Shown here: piece after piece, positions 5,226-13,497 of the stretch
Numbering within the stretch: position 1 is the first letter of the stretch
Layout: each line of letters starts with the position of its first letter
Assembly: GCA_041695045.1 (NCBI GenBank)
Contig: JBGFRR010000089.1
Span: 1 to 13,497 of the forward strand
Origin: JBGFRR01 sp041695045
Lineage (GTDB): Bacteria; Bacteroidota; Ignavibacteria; UBA10030
Direction: 5' to 3'
Length of the DNA: 13,497 bases
The notes under the pieces: generated by a model
The model's database searches: none
Told to the model about the DNA's origin: nothing
The model's input: only the letters and a program-made list of their open reading frames with translations
Made by a program: the position numbers and the translations under genes

Positions 5226-6007
5226 AGATCGATGTTGCATTCTCTGCAACACACGTTGATGAGTTACAATTACGAGACAAGAATGTACTCGTGATCGATG
5301 TGCTCCGTTCAAGCACAACGGTCATCACGGCATTGGCGAACGGCGCGCGGGAGATTATTCCGGTTGCCAGCGTCGAGTCGGCCGTGAAGATCTCCGGCAG
5401 TCTGTTCGGCGACGTCACGCTGCGCGGCGGTGAACGCAACGGCAGGATCATTCAGGGCTTTAATCTCGGTAATTCGCCGCTTGAGTACACCGAAGCAACC
5501 GTCAAAGGCAAATCGATCATCTTTTGTACGACGAACGGCGCCGTTGCCATGACGAAGTGCCGGTATGCTCGAATGATGGGAGTGACGGGCTTCGTGAATA
5601 TCTCAAAGTCCGTCGAGCTCCTGCAAGGAGTCGAGGAAGATGCGCTGCTCCTGTGCAGTGGCAGAGCGGGTGCGACGAGCGGGTTCAGCATTGAGGACAC
5701 GGTCTGCGCCGGCATGATGATCGACATGTTGCTCGAAGCAGACGCTGCCGCGGTCGAGCTGGCGGATTCTTCGCTTGCCGCACTCTCTCTGTACAAGCGC
5801 TACGCGCGCTCCATCCCGAAATTGTTGCGGGAGTGCGACCACGGAAAATACCTCGCCGAGATCGGTTTTGAAGAAGACCTCGCTCTATGCAGTAAGGTCG
5901 ATACGATTCCTGTGGTGCCGATCTTGCAGGGCACATCTGTTCGACTCAAGAGAGACGACCGGCAGACGCAAGAGACTGAAGAACCGGCACAGAACGTTTC
6001 ATCCTGA
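5222..6007 (+). CDS. comB: 2-phosphosulfolactate phosphatase family protein (ComB)
   Basis: A 261-residue ComB-family phosphatase. In methanogens ComB converts 2-phosphosulfolactate to sulfolactate for coenzyme M; in bacteria without that pathway its substrate is not settled. Family blocks are visible in order: IDVLRSSTTVITALANGA (25–42), GGERNG (69–74), GFNLGNSP (79–86), CTTNGA (102–107) and LCSGRAGATSGFSIEDTVCAG (144–164). The last 25 or so residues are polar and probably disordered. ATG at 5222 overlaps the gcvT stop as ATGA and fits the family N-terminus (MKIDVAFS). A GTG at 5216 would add only two residues. It is followed by ftsK after 11 nt, so it sits between one-carbon metabolism and cell division genes. 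Confidence 0.9.
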   Translation: MKIDVAFSATHVDELQLRDKNVLVIDVLRSSTTVITALANGAREIIPVASVESAVKISGSLFGDVTLRGGERNGRIIQGFNLGNSPLEYTEATVKGKSIIFCTTNGAVAMTKCRYARMMGVTGFVNISKSVELLQGVEEDALLLCSGRAGATSGFSIEDTVCAGMMIDMLLEADAAAVELADSSLAALSLYKRYARSIPKLLRECDHGKYLAEIGFEEDLALCSKVDTIPVVPILQGTSVRLKRDDRQTQETEEPAQNVSS

Positions 6008-6018
6008 ACCGGAGAACC

Positions 6019-8418
6019 ATGCCGCCTCGTGAAGAACGACCGACCGACCGACGCCGCCAGGTGATTGCGTTCATCGGCATTCTGGCGTCGTTCATGGTCT
6101 TGCTCAGCTTGGTGTCCTACAGCCCGAGCGATCAGGCCGATGGTGAAGTGCGCGCCGCCGACTTGTGGAAAGTCGTCACGCCGGATGAAACGATTGCCGC
6201 GAAGGCTGAGCGCACGCAGAACTGGCTCGGGCTTCTCGGTGCGATCGTCTCGAACTGGCTTATTAACTCCACCATCGGGTATGCGATTCTGATTCTTCCT
6301 TTCTTCGGCATGGCGTGGTCATGGATTTATCTTCGGCACATCGGACCGCGCCGCCTCCTTACCATGACGAACTTTGCGATCATCTTCGCATTGCTCTTTT
6401 CAACACTCAACGGAACCATCCGCCTCATCAGTACTGAACCACTCATTGCGATGGAGTGGAGCGGCGCGGTGGGAGATTTTCTTGCAGGCATCCTCACGAA
6501 ACTTATCGGCGTTGCGGGGACAATCATTACGCTCCTCGGCGCGCTGGTGATGACGCTGACGTTTGCGCTCGACCTCGATCTCTACAAACTCCTCGAGCAA
6601 ATCAAAACCGCAACAAAGCGCGTTGTGGATTGGTTTGGCGGGAAGCAAGCGGAGCGTGCCGATCGACGAGAGCACGAACTGAGAAGGTCAAGCGCTTCAT
6701 CTGTTGAGATCAAGAAACATCAGGATGAGCCGCTTCCCCAACCGCCGCCCCGACCGATGGAGTCGCCTCCTGTTTTGAACGTGAGACCGACCCCGCCGAT
6801 TGAACCGCAACGTACACCGATCACTCCGCCAATCACCGCGAGCGATGGGGAAGTGGAGCTTGAAATCAACGAACAGTTACAGGAGGAAGAAATCAATTTC
6901 GACGACCGGGAGCAGGTTGAGATTGATGAAGAGATCGACTACGTGCCGCCGTCGGTGGAATTGCTCGAGCCTGCGCGTGCCGCCGAGCAGGTGGATGAGC
7001 AGGAGTTGAAAGTGAATGCCGAGCTGCTGCGCGCCAAGCTTGCCGATTTTGGCGTTGCCATCGAGAGCGTCTCGGTTACGCCGGGTCCTGTAGTGACGCT
7101 TTACGAACTCGTTCCGGCCACAGGCGTCAAAATCAGCCGCATTGAGAGCTTGGAAGACGACATCGCGCTTGCGCTGAAAGCTAAAGGCATCCGCATCATC
7201 GCCCCCATTCCCGCCAAAGGTACGGTGGGCGTGGAGATCCCCAATCACAACCCTGCGCTGGTGACGATTCGGTCGGCCATCAACTCGGCGAAGTTCCGTG
7301 AGAGCCGCGCTGCACTGCCGCTCGCGCTGGGAAAGACTATTTCCGGCGAAGTCTTTGTCGATGACCTCAGCCGCTTGCCGCATCTGCTGATCGCTGGCGC
7401 AACCGGATCGGGCAAAAGTGTCGGTATCAACACGATTCTGACGAGCATGGTCTACCGCCTGCATCCCAGCGATGTGAAGTTCGTCATCATCGACCCGAAG
7501 AAAATCGAACTGTCGTTGTATGGGAAGCTGAGCAAGCACTACTTGGCCGTCTCGCCCGACATCGACGAAGAGATTGTGACAAACGCCAATAACGCCGTGC
7601 TGATGCTCAAGAGTGTCGAATATGAGATGGAGAAGCGTTACGACCGGCTCGCTGCGGCAGGCGTGCGCAGCATCAACGATTACAATGAGCGCGTGAAAAG
7701 CGGCCGGCTCCACGATACGCCGGAGGTGAAGCATCGCAAACTGCCGTATCTGATTGTGATTATCGATGAGTTAGCCGACTTGATGATCACGGCGGCTCGG
7801 GAAGTGGAAGAGCCGATTGCACGCCTCGCGCAGCTCGCACGGGCGGTCGGCATCCATCTTGTTCTTGCAACCCAGCGTCCGTCGGTTGACGTCATCACCG
7901 GAGTCATCAAAGCGAATTTCCCGGCACGCATCGCGTATCAAGTGGCGTCGAAGATTGACTCCCGTACGATTCTCGACATGAACGGAGCCGAGCAGCTTCT
8001 CGGCAATGGCGACATGCTCTATCTGCCTCCGGGATCGCCGAAGCCGATCCGCATCCAGAACGCATTCATCTCCACTGAAGAACTTGAGCGGATTGTGCAG
8101 CACATTGCACGGCAGAAGGGCTACAGCCAGCCGATGCAATTGCCGTCGGTGTTTGAGAAGAAGCGGTCGGCGGGTTTGTCGGGTGATGGCGACCATGATG
8201 AGCTGTTCGAAGAAGCGGCGCGCATCATTGTACGGCATCAGCAAGGATCGGTATCGCTCCTGCAGCGCCGGCTGAAAGTCGGCTACTCTCGCGCAGCACG
8301 ATTGGTGGATGAGTTAGAGGCGGCGGGGATCGTTGGGCCGTTCGATGGGAGCAAGGCGCGTGAGGTGTTAGTGGAATCGGAAGCGGAACTGGAAGCCATT
8401 CTCAAAAGTCTGCGTTAA
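6019..8418 (+). CDS. ftsK: DNA translocase FtsK/SpoIIIE
   Basis: Septum-anchored ATP-driven pump that moves chromosome ends and aids dimer resolution at division. The 799-residue protein has N-terminal membrane segments at about 15–35, 80–106, 113–138 and 150–184. A Pro/Glu-rich linker follows (about 215–330), then the alpha domain and the RecA-like motor with Walker A GATGSGKS (460–467) and Walker B IIDELADLM (D583, E584), LATQRPSVDVITG, and finally the winged-helix gamma domain (about 729–795: GSVSLLQRRLKVGYSRA, GIVGPFDGSKAREVL) that reads KOPS-type sites. Length and order are normal for the short-linker type. GGAG (6011–6014) precedes the ATG. The downstream lolA gene starts 4 nt after the stop. 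Confidence 0.97.
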   Translation: MPPREERPTDRRRQVIAFIGILASFMVLLSLVSYSPSDQADGEVRAADLWKVVTPDETIAAKAERTQNWLGLLGAIVSNWLINSTIGYAILILPFFGMAWSWIYLRHIGPRRLLTMTNFAIIFALLFSTLNGTIRLISTEPLIAMEWSGAVGDFLAGILTKLIGVAGTIITLLGALVMTLTFALDLDLYKLLEQIKTATKRVVDWFGGKQAERADRREHELRRSSASSVEIKKHQDEPLPQPPPRPMESPPVLNVRPTPPIEPQRTPITPPITASDGEVELEINEQLQEEEINFDDREQVEIDEEIDYVPPSVELLEPARAAEQVDEQELKVNAELLRAKLADFGVAIESVSVTPGPVVTLYELVPATGVKISRIESLEDDIALALKAKGIRIIAPIPAKGTVGVEIPNHNPALVTIRSAINSAKFRESRAALPLALGKTISGEVFVDDLSRLPHLLIAGATGSGKSVGINTILTSMVYRLHPSDVKFVIIDPKKIELSLYGKLSKHYLAVSPDIDEEIVTNANNAVLMLKSVEYEMEKRYDRLAAAGVRSINDYNERVKSGRLHDTPEVKHRKLPYLIVIIDELADLMITAAREVEEPIARLAQLARAVGIHLVLATQRPSVDVITGVIKANFPARIAYQVASKIDSRTILDMNGAEQLLGNGDMLYLPPGSPKPIRIQNAFISTEELERIVQHIARQKGYSQPMQLPSVFEKKRSAGLSGDGDHDELFEEAARIIVRHQQGSVSLLQRRLKVGYSRAARLVDELEAAGIVGPFDGSKAREVLVESEAELEAILKSLR

Positions 8419-8422
8419 GGTG

Positions 8423-9058
8423 ATGCTCCGATTGGTCATACCGTTGATTGTTGTGCTTGTCAGCGTTGACGCGCGTCAGCGGACGTTGAGTGTGCAGAAG
8501 GTTACCGACCGCATGCAGCGGCGGTATGAGACAATGCGCGATGCGACGGCGACGTTCACACAGCATGTGAAGTTTGGCTTTTCCAACGTCGAGCGGATGT
8601 TCACGGGCTCACTGACAATGAAGAAGCCGCGCAAATACCGCATCGAGTCGGAGTACCAAACCCTGGTAACCGACGGTTCCACCGTCTGGGCATACTCGCC
8701 GGTCAATCGGCAGGTGTTGATCGACCGCTACAAGGAGAACGAGTTCACGCTGACGCCCGATCAGTTCTTCCAGAATCTCCCGGCCCGCTACACCACAACG
8801 CTGGTCGGCATGGAGCGGTTGGACGGAGTTCGCACGCATGTACTCAGACTTGTACCGAAGGATGAACGCGCCTTTATTACGTCGATGCGCGTGTGGGTAG
8901 AAGACGGTGCGTGGACGATTCGGAAAGTCGTGGCAGTCGACATCAACCAAACGGAAACGACCTACACCATCTCAAGCGTGAAGTTCAATTCCGGCGTCAG
9001 CGATTTTGTCTTCTCCTTTCAGCCGCCCGACGGCGTCGATGTCGTCGACCTTCGGTAA
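8423..9058 (+). CDS. lolA: LolA-like outer-membrane lipoprotein carrier
   Basis: Periplasmic chaperone family that carries lipoproteins from the LolCDE exporter to the outer membrane. The roughly 211-residue product begins with a hydrophobic signal (MLRLVIPLIVVLVSVDA), probable cleavage near residue 17. The LolA fold follows: DATATFTQHVKF, FTGSLTMKKPRKYRIE, VTDGSTVWAYSPVNRQV, and a C-terminal INQTETTYTISSVKFN. Conservation in LolA is low, but these features fit well and the ftsK–lolA order is common in this group. The ATG at 8423 is preferred; the GTG just before it (8420) would add one residue. TAAGG of the ftsK stop region may serve as its ribosome site, coupling the two. An unrelated LolA-fold protein is possible. 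Confidence 0.85.
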   Translation: MLRLVIPLIVVLVSVDARQRTLSVQKVTDRMQRRYETMRDATATFTQHVKFGFSNVERMFTGSLTMKKPRKYRIESEYQTLVTDGSTVWAYSPVNRQVLIDRYKENEFTLTPDQFFQNLPARYTTTLVGMERLDGVRTHVLRLVPKDERAFITSMRVWVEDGAWTIRKVVAVDINQTETTYTISSVKFNSGVSDFVFSFQPPDGVDVVDLR

Positions 9059-9061
9059 CGC

Positions 9062-9066
9062 AAGGA
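9062..9066 (+). promoter_or_regulatory. Ribosome binding site deciding the 9073 start
   Basis: AAGGA lies 6 nt before ATG 9073. The reading frame is open much further upstream, to 8893 inside lolA; this site and the family N-terminus place the real start here. Confidence 0.7.
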
Positions 9067-9072
9067 CTGTGC

Positions 9073-10143
9073 ATGACCATTCATCGCTCGAAACTCTTTC
9101 GCACGATCCTCAGCTTTGGCCTCAGCGCACTGTTTCTCGTTCTTGCTTTCTCCAACACCGACACCGCTCAGCTTTGGCAATCCCTCCTCGACGCCAACTA
9201 TACGTTCCTGCTGTTCTTCATCCCTGTCGGACTTGCAAGCCATTGGCTGCGCGCTCTTCGCTGGAAATACTTGCTTGAGCCTGTAAAGCCGGGCGTGTCG
9301 GTGCGGAATCTTTTTTCGGCCGTGATGATCGGCTATTTGTTTAACAACGTGCTGCCGCGTGCCGGCGAGCTTGCGCGGCCATACGCCATCGGTCAACTCG
9401 AACGGATTTCCAAATCGGCGGCGCTGGGCACAGTGGTTCTCGAGCGCATCCTCGACCTTGTCACCTTTGCCTTCCTCCTCTGTCTTGTGCTTGCCATCTA
9501 TCCCAACAGTTTGGATGTCTTTGTGTCCAACGTTAAATCGGTGAGGACGCTGTTCTTCCTCGGAGCGATCGCATTGTTTCTTTTGCTGCTTGTTCTTTTC
9601 ATGCGGACGAAATCGCTGTTCGGTGTTCTCAAGTTCGTGAAACCCGTTCTCCCGCACCGCTTTCGTGAGCAGGGGGAGCGAATCATTCAATCGTTCCTCA
9701 CCGGTGTCGATGCCGGGAAGAGCAAACGGCACGGCGGGACGATCGCGGTGCTCAGTCTTGCGATCTTTGGCCTCTACGCTCTTACGCTTTACATCGCGTT
9801 TTTCATGTTTGAACCTATAGTGCAACGTCAGCTCGATTTTGGGGCTGCGGCTGTGCTGCTGACCGTTTCAACGGTTGCCTTTGCCCTCCCTGCGCCAGGT
9901 GCGATGGGGACGTATCATTCGTTTCTCACATTCACACTCGTTGCGCTGTACCACGTTGATACAGCAACGGCGCTGAGCTATTCGATCGTCACGCATGAGG
10001 TCGGCTACATCGTGAATAGCGTGGTAGGGCTTGGGTTCCTCTTGAAGGATCAAGTGAAGGTGTCGGGTCTTGGTACTGCTTCTAAAGAAGCGACGGACAC
10101 TATCGAGTATGAAACAAGTAACGCAACACAATCGAACCGGTAG
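9073..10143 (+). CDS. LPG_synthase_TM / UPF0104 family membrane protein
   Basis: A 356-residue inner-membrane protein of the family named after the flippase half of lysylphosphatidylglycerol synthase (PF03706; also AglD/YbhN-like). About eight or nine hydrophobic helices lie near residues 9–26, 43–57, 78–92, 118–143, 157–177, 223–247, 256–275, 280–293 and 302–324. Family motifs are SHWLRALRWKYLL (56–68), NNVLPRAGELARP (91–103), VVLERILDLV (121–130) and ALPAPGAMGTYH (271–282). There is no C-terminal lysyl-transferase domain, so the MprF activity itself is not expected. Members are linked to lipid or glycolipid translocation, but the substrate here is unknown. The last 35 nt overlap the next gene. 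Confidence 0.88.
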   Translation: MTIHRSKLFRTILSFGLSALFLVLAFSNTDTAQLWQSLLDANYTFLLFFIPVGLASHWLRALRWKYLLEPVKPGVSVRNLFSAVMIGYLFNNVLPRAGELARPYAIGQLERISKSAALGTVVLERILDLVTFAFLLCLVLAIYPNSLDVFVSNVKSVRTLFFLGAIALFLLLLVLFMRTKSLFGVLKFVKPVLPHRFREQGERIIQSFLTGVDAGKSKRHGGTIAVLSLAIFGLYALTLYIAFFMFEPIVQRQLDFGAAAVLLTVSTVAFALPAPGAMGTYHSFLTFTLVALYHVDTATALSYSIVTHEVGYIVNSVVGLGFLLKDQVKVSGLGTASKEATDTIEYETSNATQSNR

Positions 10144-12280
10144 CGTGCGCATCGAGGAGGTACCCCCGCCGCAGGTGAAACCGGGACACGTTCTTGTTCA
10201 GGTGCGGGCCTCACTCATTAGCGCGGGTACGGAACGAACGTCTGTTGAGCGTCGCCGGGAAAGTCTCCTGCAGCGAGCGAGACGACAACCCAAGCTTGTA
10301 GCGAAGCTGGTTGAGCATCTGCGCCAGTACGGGATTGTGCAGACCTATCGGCGCGTGAAAGCGCAGCTGGAAGCGCTCGTACCGTTGGGCTACAGCGCTG
10401 CGGGTGTTGTCCGAGCTGTGGGGGAGGGTGTAGCGGGTGTTCGCGTTAACGATCGCGTTGCATGCGCAGGAGCCGGATATGCGACTCATGCGGAATTTGT
10501 GCTCGTTCCCAAGAATCTCTGCGCTGTGATTCCGAAGGAAGTTGAATTTTCACAGGCGGCCTACACCACCGTCGGGGCGATTGCGCTCCAGGGTGTCCGT
10601 CAGGCGCAGCCAACATTGGGTGAGACAAGTGTTGTAATTGGACTCGGCCTTCTCGGCCAGCTCACTGCACAAATCCTGAAAGCGAACGGCTGCACCGTGA
10701 TCGGGGTCGATCTCGAGCAATCGCATCTCGACGTCGCTCGCTCGTCAGGCATCGGTCTTGCTTTACATCGAACATCATCCGATGTCATTAATGTAGTCCG
10801 CGCGGCAACGAGAGGCGTAGGCGCGGATGCCGTCATCGTCACGGCTGCGACGGGAAGCAACGATCCGCTTGTGTTGGCGGGCGAGCTGTGCCGGGAAAAA
10901 GGACGCGTGGTAATCGTCGGTGATGTTGGACTTGAGCTTCCTCGCGAACCATACTATCGCAAAGAGCTTGATGTTCGCCTCTCACGCTCGAGCGGTCCGG
11001 GTCGATATGATCCGCTCTATGAAGAAGGTGGGCTTGATTATCCCATCAGTTATGTTCGATGGACGGAACGCCGCAACATGGAGGCGTTTCTCCGATTGCT
11101 TGCCTCTCGCCAGGTTGATGTCGCACCGTTGACGACGCATGAATTTCTTCTTGATGAAGCTGAGCGTGCCTACCGTTTACTCACACAGAGGGGAGGCGAG
11201 GGTGGAAAGAAGCACATCGGAGTTTTGCTTCGCTATGAGGAATCTGCCGGCCGGGAAACGGTTCGCGTTGTTTCATTCCGTCACGTCGCTCCCTCCGGCC
11301 ATGCTTTGGGTGTCGGTTTCCTTGGAGCCGGAAATTTTGCGCAGGCGTCGCTGCTTCCTCACGTGAAGCGGTTTTCCGGCGCAAGCCTCGTCGGTGTGTG
11401 CACGGCGAATGGACTGAACGGGCTTAACGTTGCCAGCGCATTCGGGATCGGTTTTGCGACAACAGATCCAACGGAGGTTCTCTCGAACGCCGAGATCGGC
11501 ACGGTGTTCATTGCAACGCGGCACAACCTTCATGCGCGCTACATTGTGGAGTCATTGAACGCGAACAAGAATGTCTTTGTCGAGAAGCCGCTTGCGTTGA
11601 ATGCTGATGAGTTGAAAGAGGTCGAGACGGCGTATGCGAAGGCACAGCGCAAGCATGGCCACGCGATGGTGATGGTTGGCTTCAACCGTCGCTTCGCTCC
11701 CCATACCGCACACGTCAAGCGCTTCTTCGACGATGCTGTCGGGCCGTACGTGATGCAGTATCGCGTCAACGCAGGCTTCGTTCCCTCCACGCACTGGACG
11801 CGTGACTTCGGTGAAGGGGGCGGACGCATCATCGGCGAGGTGTGCCACTTTGTTGATTTCATGCAATTCGTGGCCGGTGCGAGGCCGGTGCGGGTTTTTG
11901 CTCAACCGTTCGGAGGGGAGGACGCAGAAGACGACTCAGTTATTATTACCATCGCATTCGAGGATGGGTCGTCGGGTGTGGTAACGTATTTTGCCAACGG
12001 TGATCCCGCTGTGCCGAAGGAGCACATCGAAATTCATTCGACCCAACGCTCCGCAGTCGTCGACAATTTTAAGACGCTCACGCTATATCGGCAAGGGAAG
12101 CGGCGCGTATTCAGGAAGTCCATATTCGACAAGGGACATGCTGAAGAAGTGCGACAGTTTCTGATAGCTGTTCGGGACGGTCTGCCCTCGCCGATTCCGT
12201 TCGAGTCTGTTGTAACGACGACGCGGGCCACCTTCGCTGTTATCGAATCACTCACGCGTGGAGTTCCGGTGTCGGTATGA
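10109..12280 (+). CDS. Fused zinc-type dehydrogenase–Gfo/Idh/MocA oxidoreductase
   Basis: A 723-residue two-domain enzyme. Residues 1–370 are a medium-chain dehydrogenase/reductase: an N-terminal GroES-like part (ISAGTERTSVE, GYSAAGVV) and a Rossmann fold with GLGLLG (178–183). The catalytic-zinc Cys of true alcohol dehydrogenases is Ser in ISAGTE, so a non-zinc mechanism is likely. Residues about 395–723 are a Gfo/Idh/MocA oxidoreductase with GFLGAGNFA (403–411) and the EKPLAL motif (E492-K493-P494). This fusion occurs in surface-glycan and exopolysaccharide loci, where it probably acts on a nucleotide sugar or cyclic sugar; the substrate is unknown. ATG 10109 fits the family start, overlapping the upstream gene by 35 nt with only a weak GAG before it. 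The stop overlaps the next start as ATGA. Confidence 0.92.
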   Translation: MKQVTQHNRTGSVRIEEVPPPQVKPGHVLVQVRASLISAGTERTSVERRRESLLQRARRQPKLVAKLVEHLRQYGIVQTYRRVKAQLEALVPLGYSAAGVVRAVGEGVAGVRVNDRVACAGAGYATHAEFVLVPKNLCAVIPKEVEFSQAAYTTVGAIALQGVRQAQPTLGETSVVIGLGLLGQLTAQILKANGCTVIGVDLEQSHLDVARSSGIGLALHRTSSDVINVVRAATRGVGADAVIVTAATGSNDPLVLAGELCREKGRVVIVGDVGLELPREPYYRKELDVRLSRSSGPGRYDPLYEEGGLDYPISYVRWTERRNMEAFLRLLASRQVDVAPLTTHEFLLDEAERAYRLLTQRGGEGGKKHIGVLLRYEESAGRETVRVVSFRHVAPSGHALGVGFLGAGNFAQASLLPHVKRFSGASLVGVCTANGLNGLNVASAFGIGFATTDPTEVLSNAEIGTVFIATRHNLHARYIVESLNANKNVFVEKPLALNADELKEVETAYAKAQRKHGHAMVMVGFNRRFAPHTAHVKRFFDDAVGPYVMQYRVNAGFVPSTHWTRDFGEGGGRIIGEVCHFVDFMQFVAGARPVRVFAQPFGGEDAEDDSVIITIAFEDGSSGVVTYFANGDPAVPKEHIEIHSTQRSAVVDNFKTLTLYRQGKRRVFRKSIFDKGHAEEVRQFLIAVRDGLPSPIPFESVVTTTRATFAVIESLTRGVPVSV

Positions 12281-12963
12281 GGAAGCTTTGGTTTATTGCC
12301 TTATGTGGAATGAGTGTGCTTCAGGCAAACGCGCAAAACCATTTCCGTGAATCCACGCAGGCGCCGTTTGCTGTGACCGTCGGCCTCGGCGTAAGCGCGT
12401 TCACCGCGCCGCATCTGAATGATTACATCAACTCGTACGCTCAGCCGATGCCCGAGCAGCGTCTTGATGAGTTCGTCTCCGTGGCCGAATACTTTGTGAT
12501 GCCTGAGGTCAAGGTTGCGCCGGATTGGAGTGTAGCCGTGGAGTATAGCTTTCTCCCCAACCTGCACCAGATCGGCGAGAGGAGCGATGCATCGCAGTAC
12601 GACTTCGAGTACAAAGTGCACATGCCGACGGCGATGCTGCATCGGATTGTAACCGGCATGGGCTATCACTTCAAGTTCGGCGGGGGCGTCGGCTACTACG
12701 TCGCGACGTTCGATCAGACCGTTCACGCATACGGTGTGAAAGAGCGTTTCCATGCCAGCGGTGTTGGCGTGAAGTTCGCCGCTGTGGGCGATACGCAATT
12801 CGACGACACGTTCTACGGCAGTATCAGCGTCGACCTGCGATGGGGATTCTTAGGGGAGTTTCGGAATGAAGCGGGAATCGCACATGAGCGGCGCTCTGAA
12901 ACAACTGCACGGATGCAGTTTTTTTCCATCGGACTAAAGTTCGGGGTGATGATACAATTCTAA
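12277..12963 (+). CDS. Secreted protein, predicted outer-membrane beta-barrel
   Basis: Family not recognised. The 228-residue product has a clear signal peptide (MRKLWFIALCGMSVLQANA, cleavage expected after A19, next residue Q). The mature part alternates hydrophobic and polar residues in short Gly/Tyr/Phe-rich strands (VTVGLGVSAF, MGYHFKFGGGVGYYVATF, GSISVDLRWGFLGEF), and the chain ends in Phe after FFSIGLKFGVMIQF, the classic last strand of a barrel recognised by BamA. About eight strands are plausible for this size. Its start overlaps the upstream stop (ATGA), so it is coupled to the fused oxidoreductase and may take part in envelope glycan or lipid traffic, but this is only suggested by position. 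Confidence 0.75.
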   Translation: MRKLWFIALCGMSVLQANAQNHFRESTQAPFAVTVGLGVSAFTAPHLNDYINSYAQPMPEQRLDEFVSVAEYFVMPEVKVAPDWSVAVEYSFLPNLHQIGERSDASQYDFEYKVHMPTAMLHRIVTGMGYHFKFGGGVGYYVATFDQTVHAYGVKERFHASGVGVKFAAVGDTQFDDTFYGSISVDLRWGFLGEFRNEAGIAHERRSETTARMQFFSIGLKFGVMIQF

Positions 12964-13013
12964 TCTGCTGGTTCATGGTTTATGGGCAGTGGAGTCCGCG
13001 CAATGAACGATCA

Positions 13014-13020
13014 GGGAGGA
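13014..13020 (+). promoter_or_regulatory. Strong ribosome binding site for uppP
   Basis: GGGAGGA, the best Shine-Dalgarno site in the window, lies 4 nt before GTG 13025 and fixes this unusual start codon. The 61 nt from the previous stop to this start hold no other clear signal. Confidence 0.8.
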
Positions 13021-13024
13021 CATT

Positions 13025-13497
13025 GTGAGTTTTCTGCAAGCTGTGCTGTTAGGATTGCTCCAGGGTTTAACAGAGTTTCTTCCGGTCAGCAGTTCCGGCC
13101 ATCTCGTGCTCGGCAGGGAACTGCTTGGCCTTCAGTCCTCCGGCGATATCACGTTCGAAGTGTTCGTGCATTTCGGCACGATGATGAGCGTTGTGGTCGC
13201 GTTCCGGAAGGACATCGTGGACATCGTTCGCGCGTTGTGGGAGGCGATTCGCTCATTCGACTTCACGCCGCGTCGCTACAAGGAGCAAGAGGGAATTCGG
13301 CTTGCAGTGTGTATCGTCATTGCCTCGATTCCGGCGGCAGTCATTGGGTTGTCGTTTGAAGATCAAATTTCGATGGCCTTTACCGACCCCAAGCTCGTCT
13401 CGGTGATGCTTGTTGTTACGGGTATGATGCTTTTTCTTACCGGTGCCGCTCGACCCGCTGAGAACAAGCGCGTTGGGATATTCTCCGCGTTCATGAT
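13025..13497 (+). CDS. uppP: Undecaprenyl-diphosphatase UppP/BacA (5' part)
   Basis: Membrane phosphatase that recycles undecaprenyl diphosphate to the monophosphate used as lipid carrier for peptidoglycan and other glycans; overexpression gives bacitracin resistance. The frame stays open from GTG 13025 to the window edge, 157 residues of an expected 265–275, so the gene is cut by the window, not broken. The signature QGLTEFLPVSSSGHL (13–27) includes the catalytic-type E17, the Ser run and H26. The first Glu of the E. coli (E/Q)GLTE motif is Gln here, a common variant. VFVHFGTMMSVVV and IASIPAAVIGL are also typical. GTG is chosen because it follows a strong ribosome site and gives MSFLQAVLLGLLQG. 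Confidence 0.94.
   Translation, partial: MSFLQAVLLGLLQGLTEFLPVSSSGHLVLGRELLGLQSSGDITFEVFVHFGTMMSVVVAFRKDIVDIVRALWEAIRSFDFTPRRYKEQEGIRLAVCIVIASIPAAVIGLSFEDQISMAFTDPKLVSVMLVVTGMMLFLTGAARPAENKRVGIFSAFM

Noticed and set aside
6877..7734. Long 285-residue minus-strand frame inside ftsK
   Set aside because: High-GC antisense shadow of a well-supported ftsK frame; no domain or start signals.
9019..9825. 268-residue minus-strand frame opposite the LPG_synthase_TM gene
   Set aside because: Charged, low-complexity product typical of the antisense of a membrane protein gene; the + strand frame carries clear family motifs.
12982..13359. 125-residue + strand frame at the right end
   Set aside because: Out-of-frame shadow of uppP, whose true frame starts at GTG 13025 and runs off the window.
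1..13497. CRISPR array, insertion sequence or prophage genes
   Set aside because: No regularly spaced repeats, transposase, integrase or phage structural genes were found; the only mobile-looking part is the tRNA/GIY-YIG module.

Overview
The window carries a single-direction (+ strand) stretch of bacterial chromosome. It has an RNA-rich left end (1–1076), a run of housekeeping and envelope genes (1077–12963), and the start of an undecaprenyl-diphosphatase gene cut by the right edge. There is no direct taxonomic marker. The gene set points to a Gram-negative of the Bacteroidota/Chlorobiota/Ignavibacteriota group: RNase E/G with a long insert, the short TalC-type transaldolase, ComB, FtsK, LolA, an LPG_synthase_TM flippase-like protein, and a fused alcohol dehydrogenase–Gfo/Idh/MocA oxidoreductase. 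Clear Shine-Dalgarno sites (for example at 2725–2730 and 13014–13020) fit the Ignavibacteriota/Chlorobiota side better than typical Bacteroidota. This placement is an inference.

Left end (1–540): an intact tRNA-Ala(CGC) is followed 4 nt later by an 82-residue GIY-YIG endonuclease gene. The pair is enclosed by two broken pieces of a second tRNA-Ala. A 5' piece (1–22) stops in the D loop. A 3' piece (429–536) resumes at almost the same base, but a long palindrome stands in place of its anticodon arm and a second insert splits its T loop. More palindromes lie between the 5' piece and the intact tRNA. The layout looks like a small mobile or homing module (nuclease + tRNA copy + palindromes) nested in a tRNA gene, and it is the most unusual thing in the window.

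541–1076: a small bacterial SRP RNA (619–722), then about 350 nt with no credible protein gene. This stretch can fold into a long irregular rod at about 892–1054 that resembles 6S RNA; the call is tentative.

1077–5225: RNase E/G, transaldolase, an overlapping HEPN/MNT pair (HepT/MntA-like toxin–antitoxin type) and glycine cleavage T protein. The HEPN/MNT pair is clearly lower in GC than its neighbours and its last stop codon touches the gcvT start codon, so it looks like a foreign cassette dropped into a core gene cluster.

5222–12963: comB, ftsK, lolA, an eight-to-nine-helix LPG_synthase_TM protein, a fused two-domain oxidoreductase and a predicted outer-membrane barrel. They are packed with 4–35 nt overlaps or gaps under 15 nt, so translational coupling is likely. 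The theme is cell division and envelope building, and uppP (lipid carrier recycling), starting at 13025, continues it.
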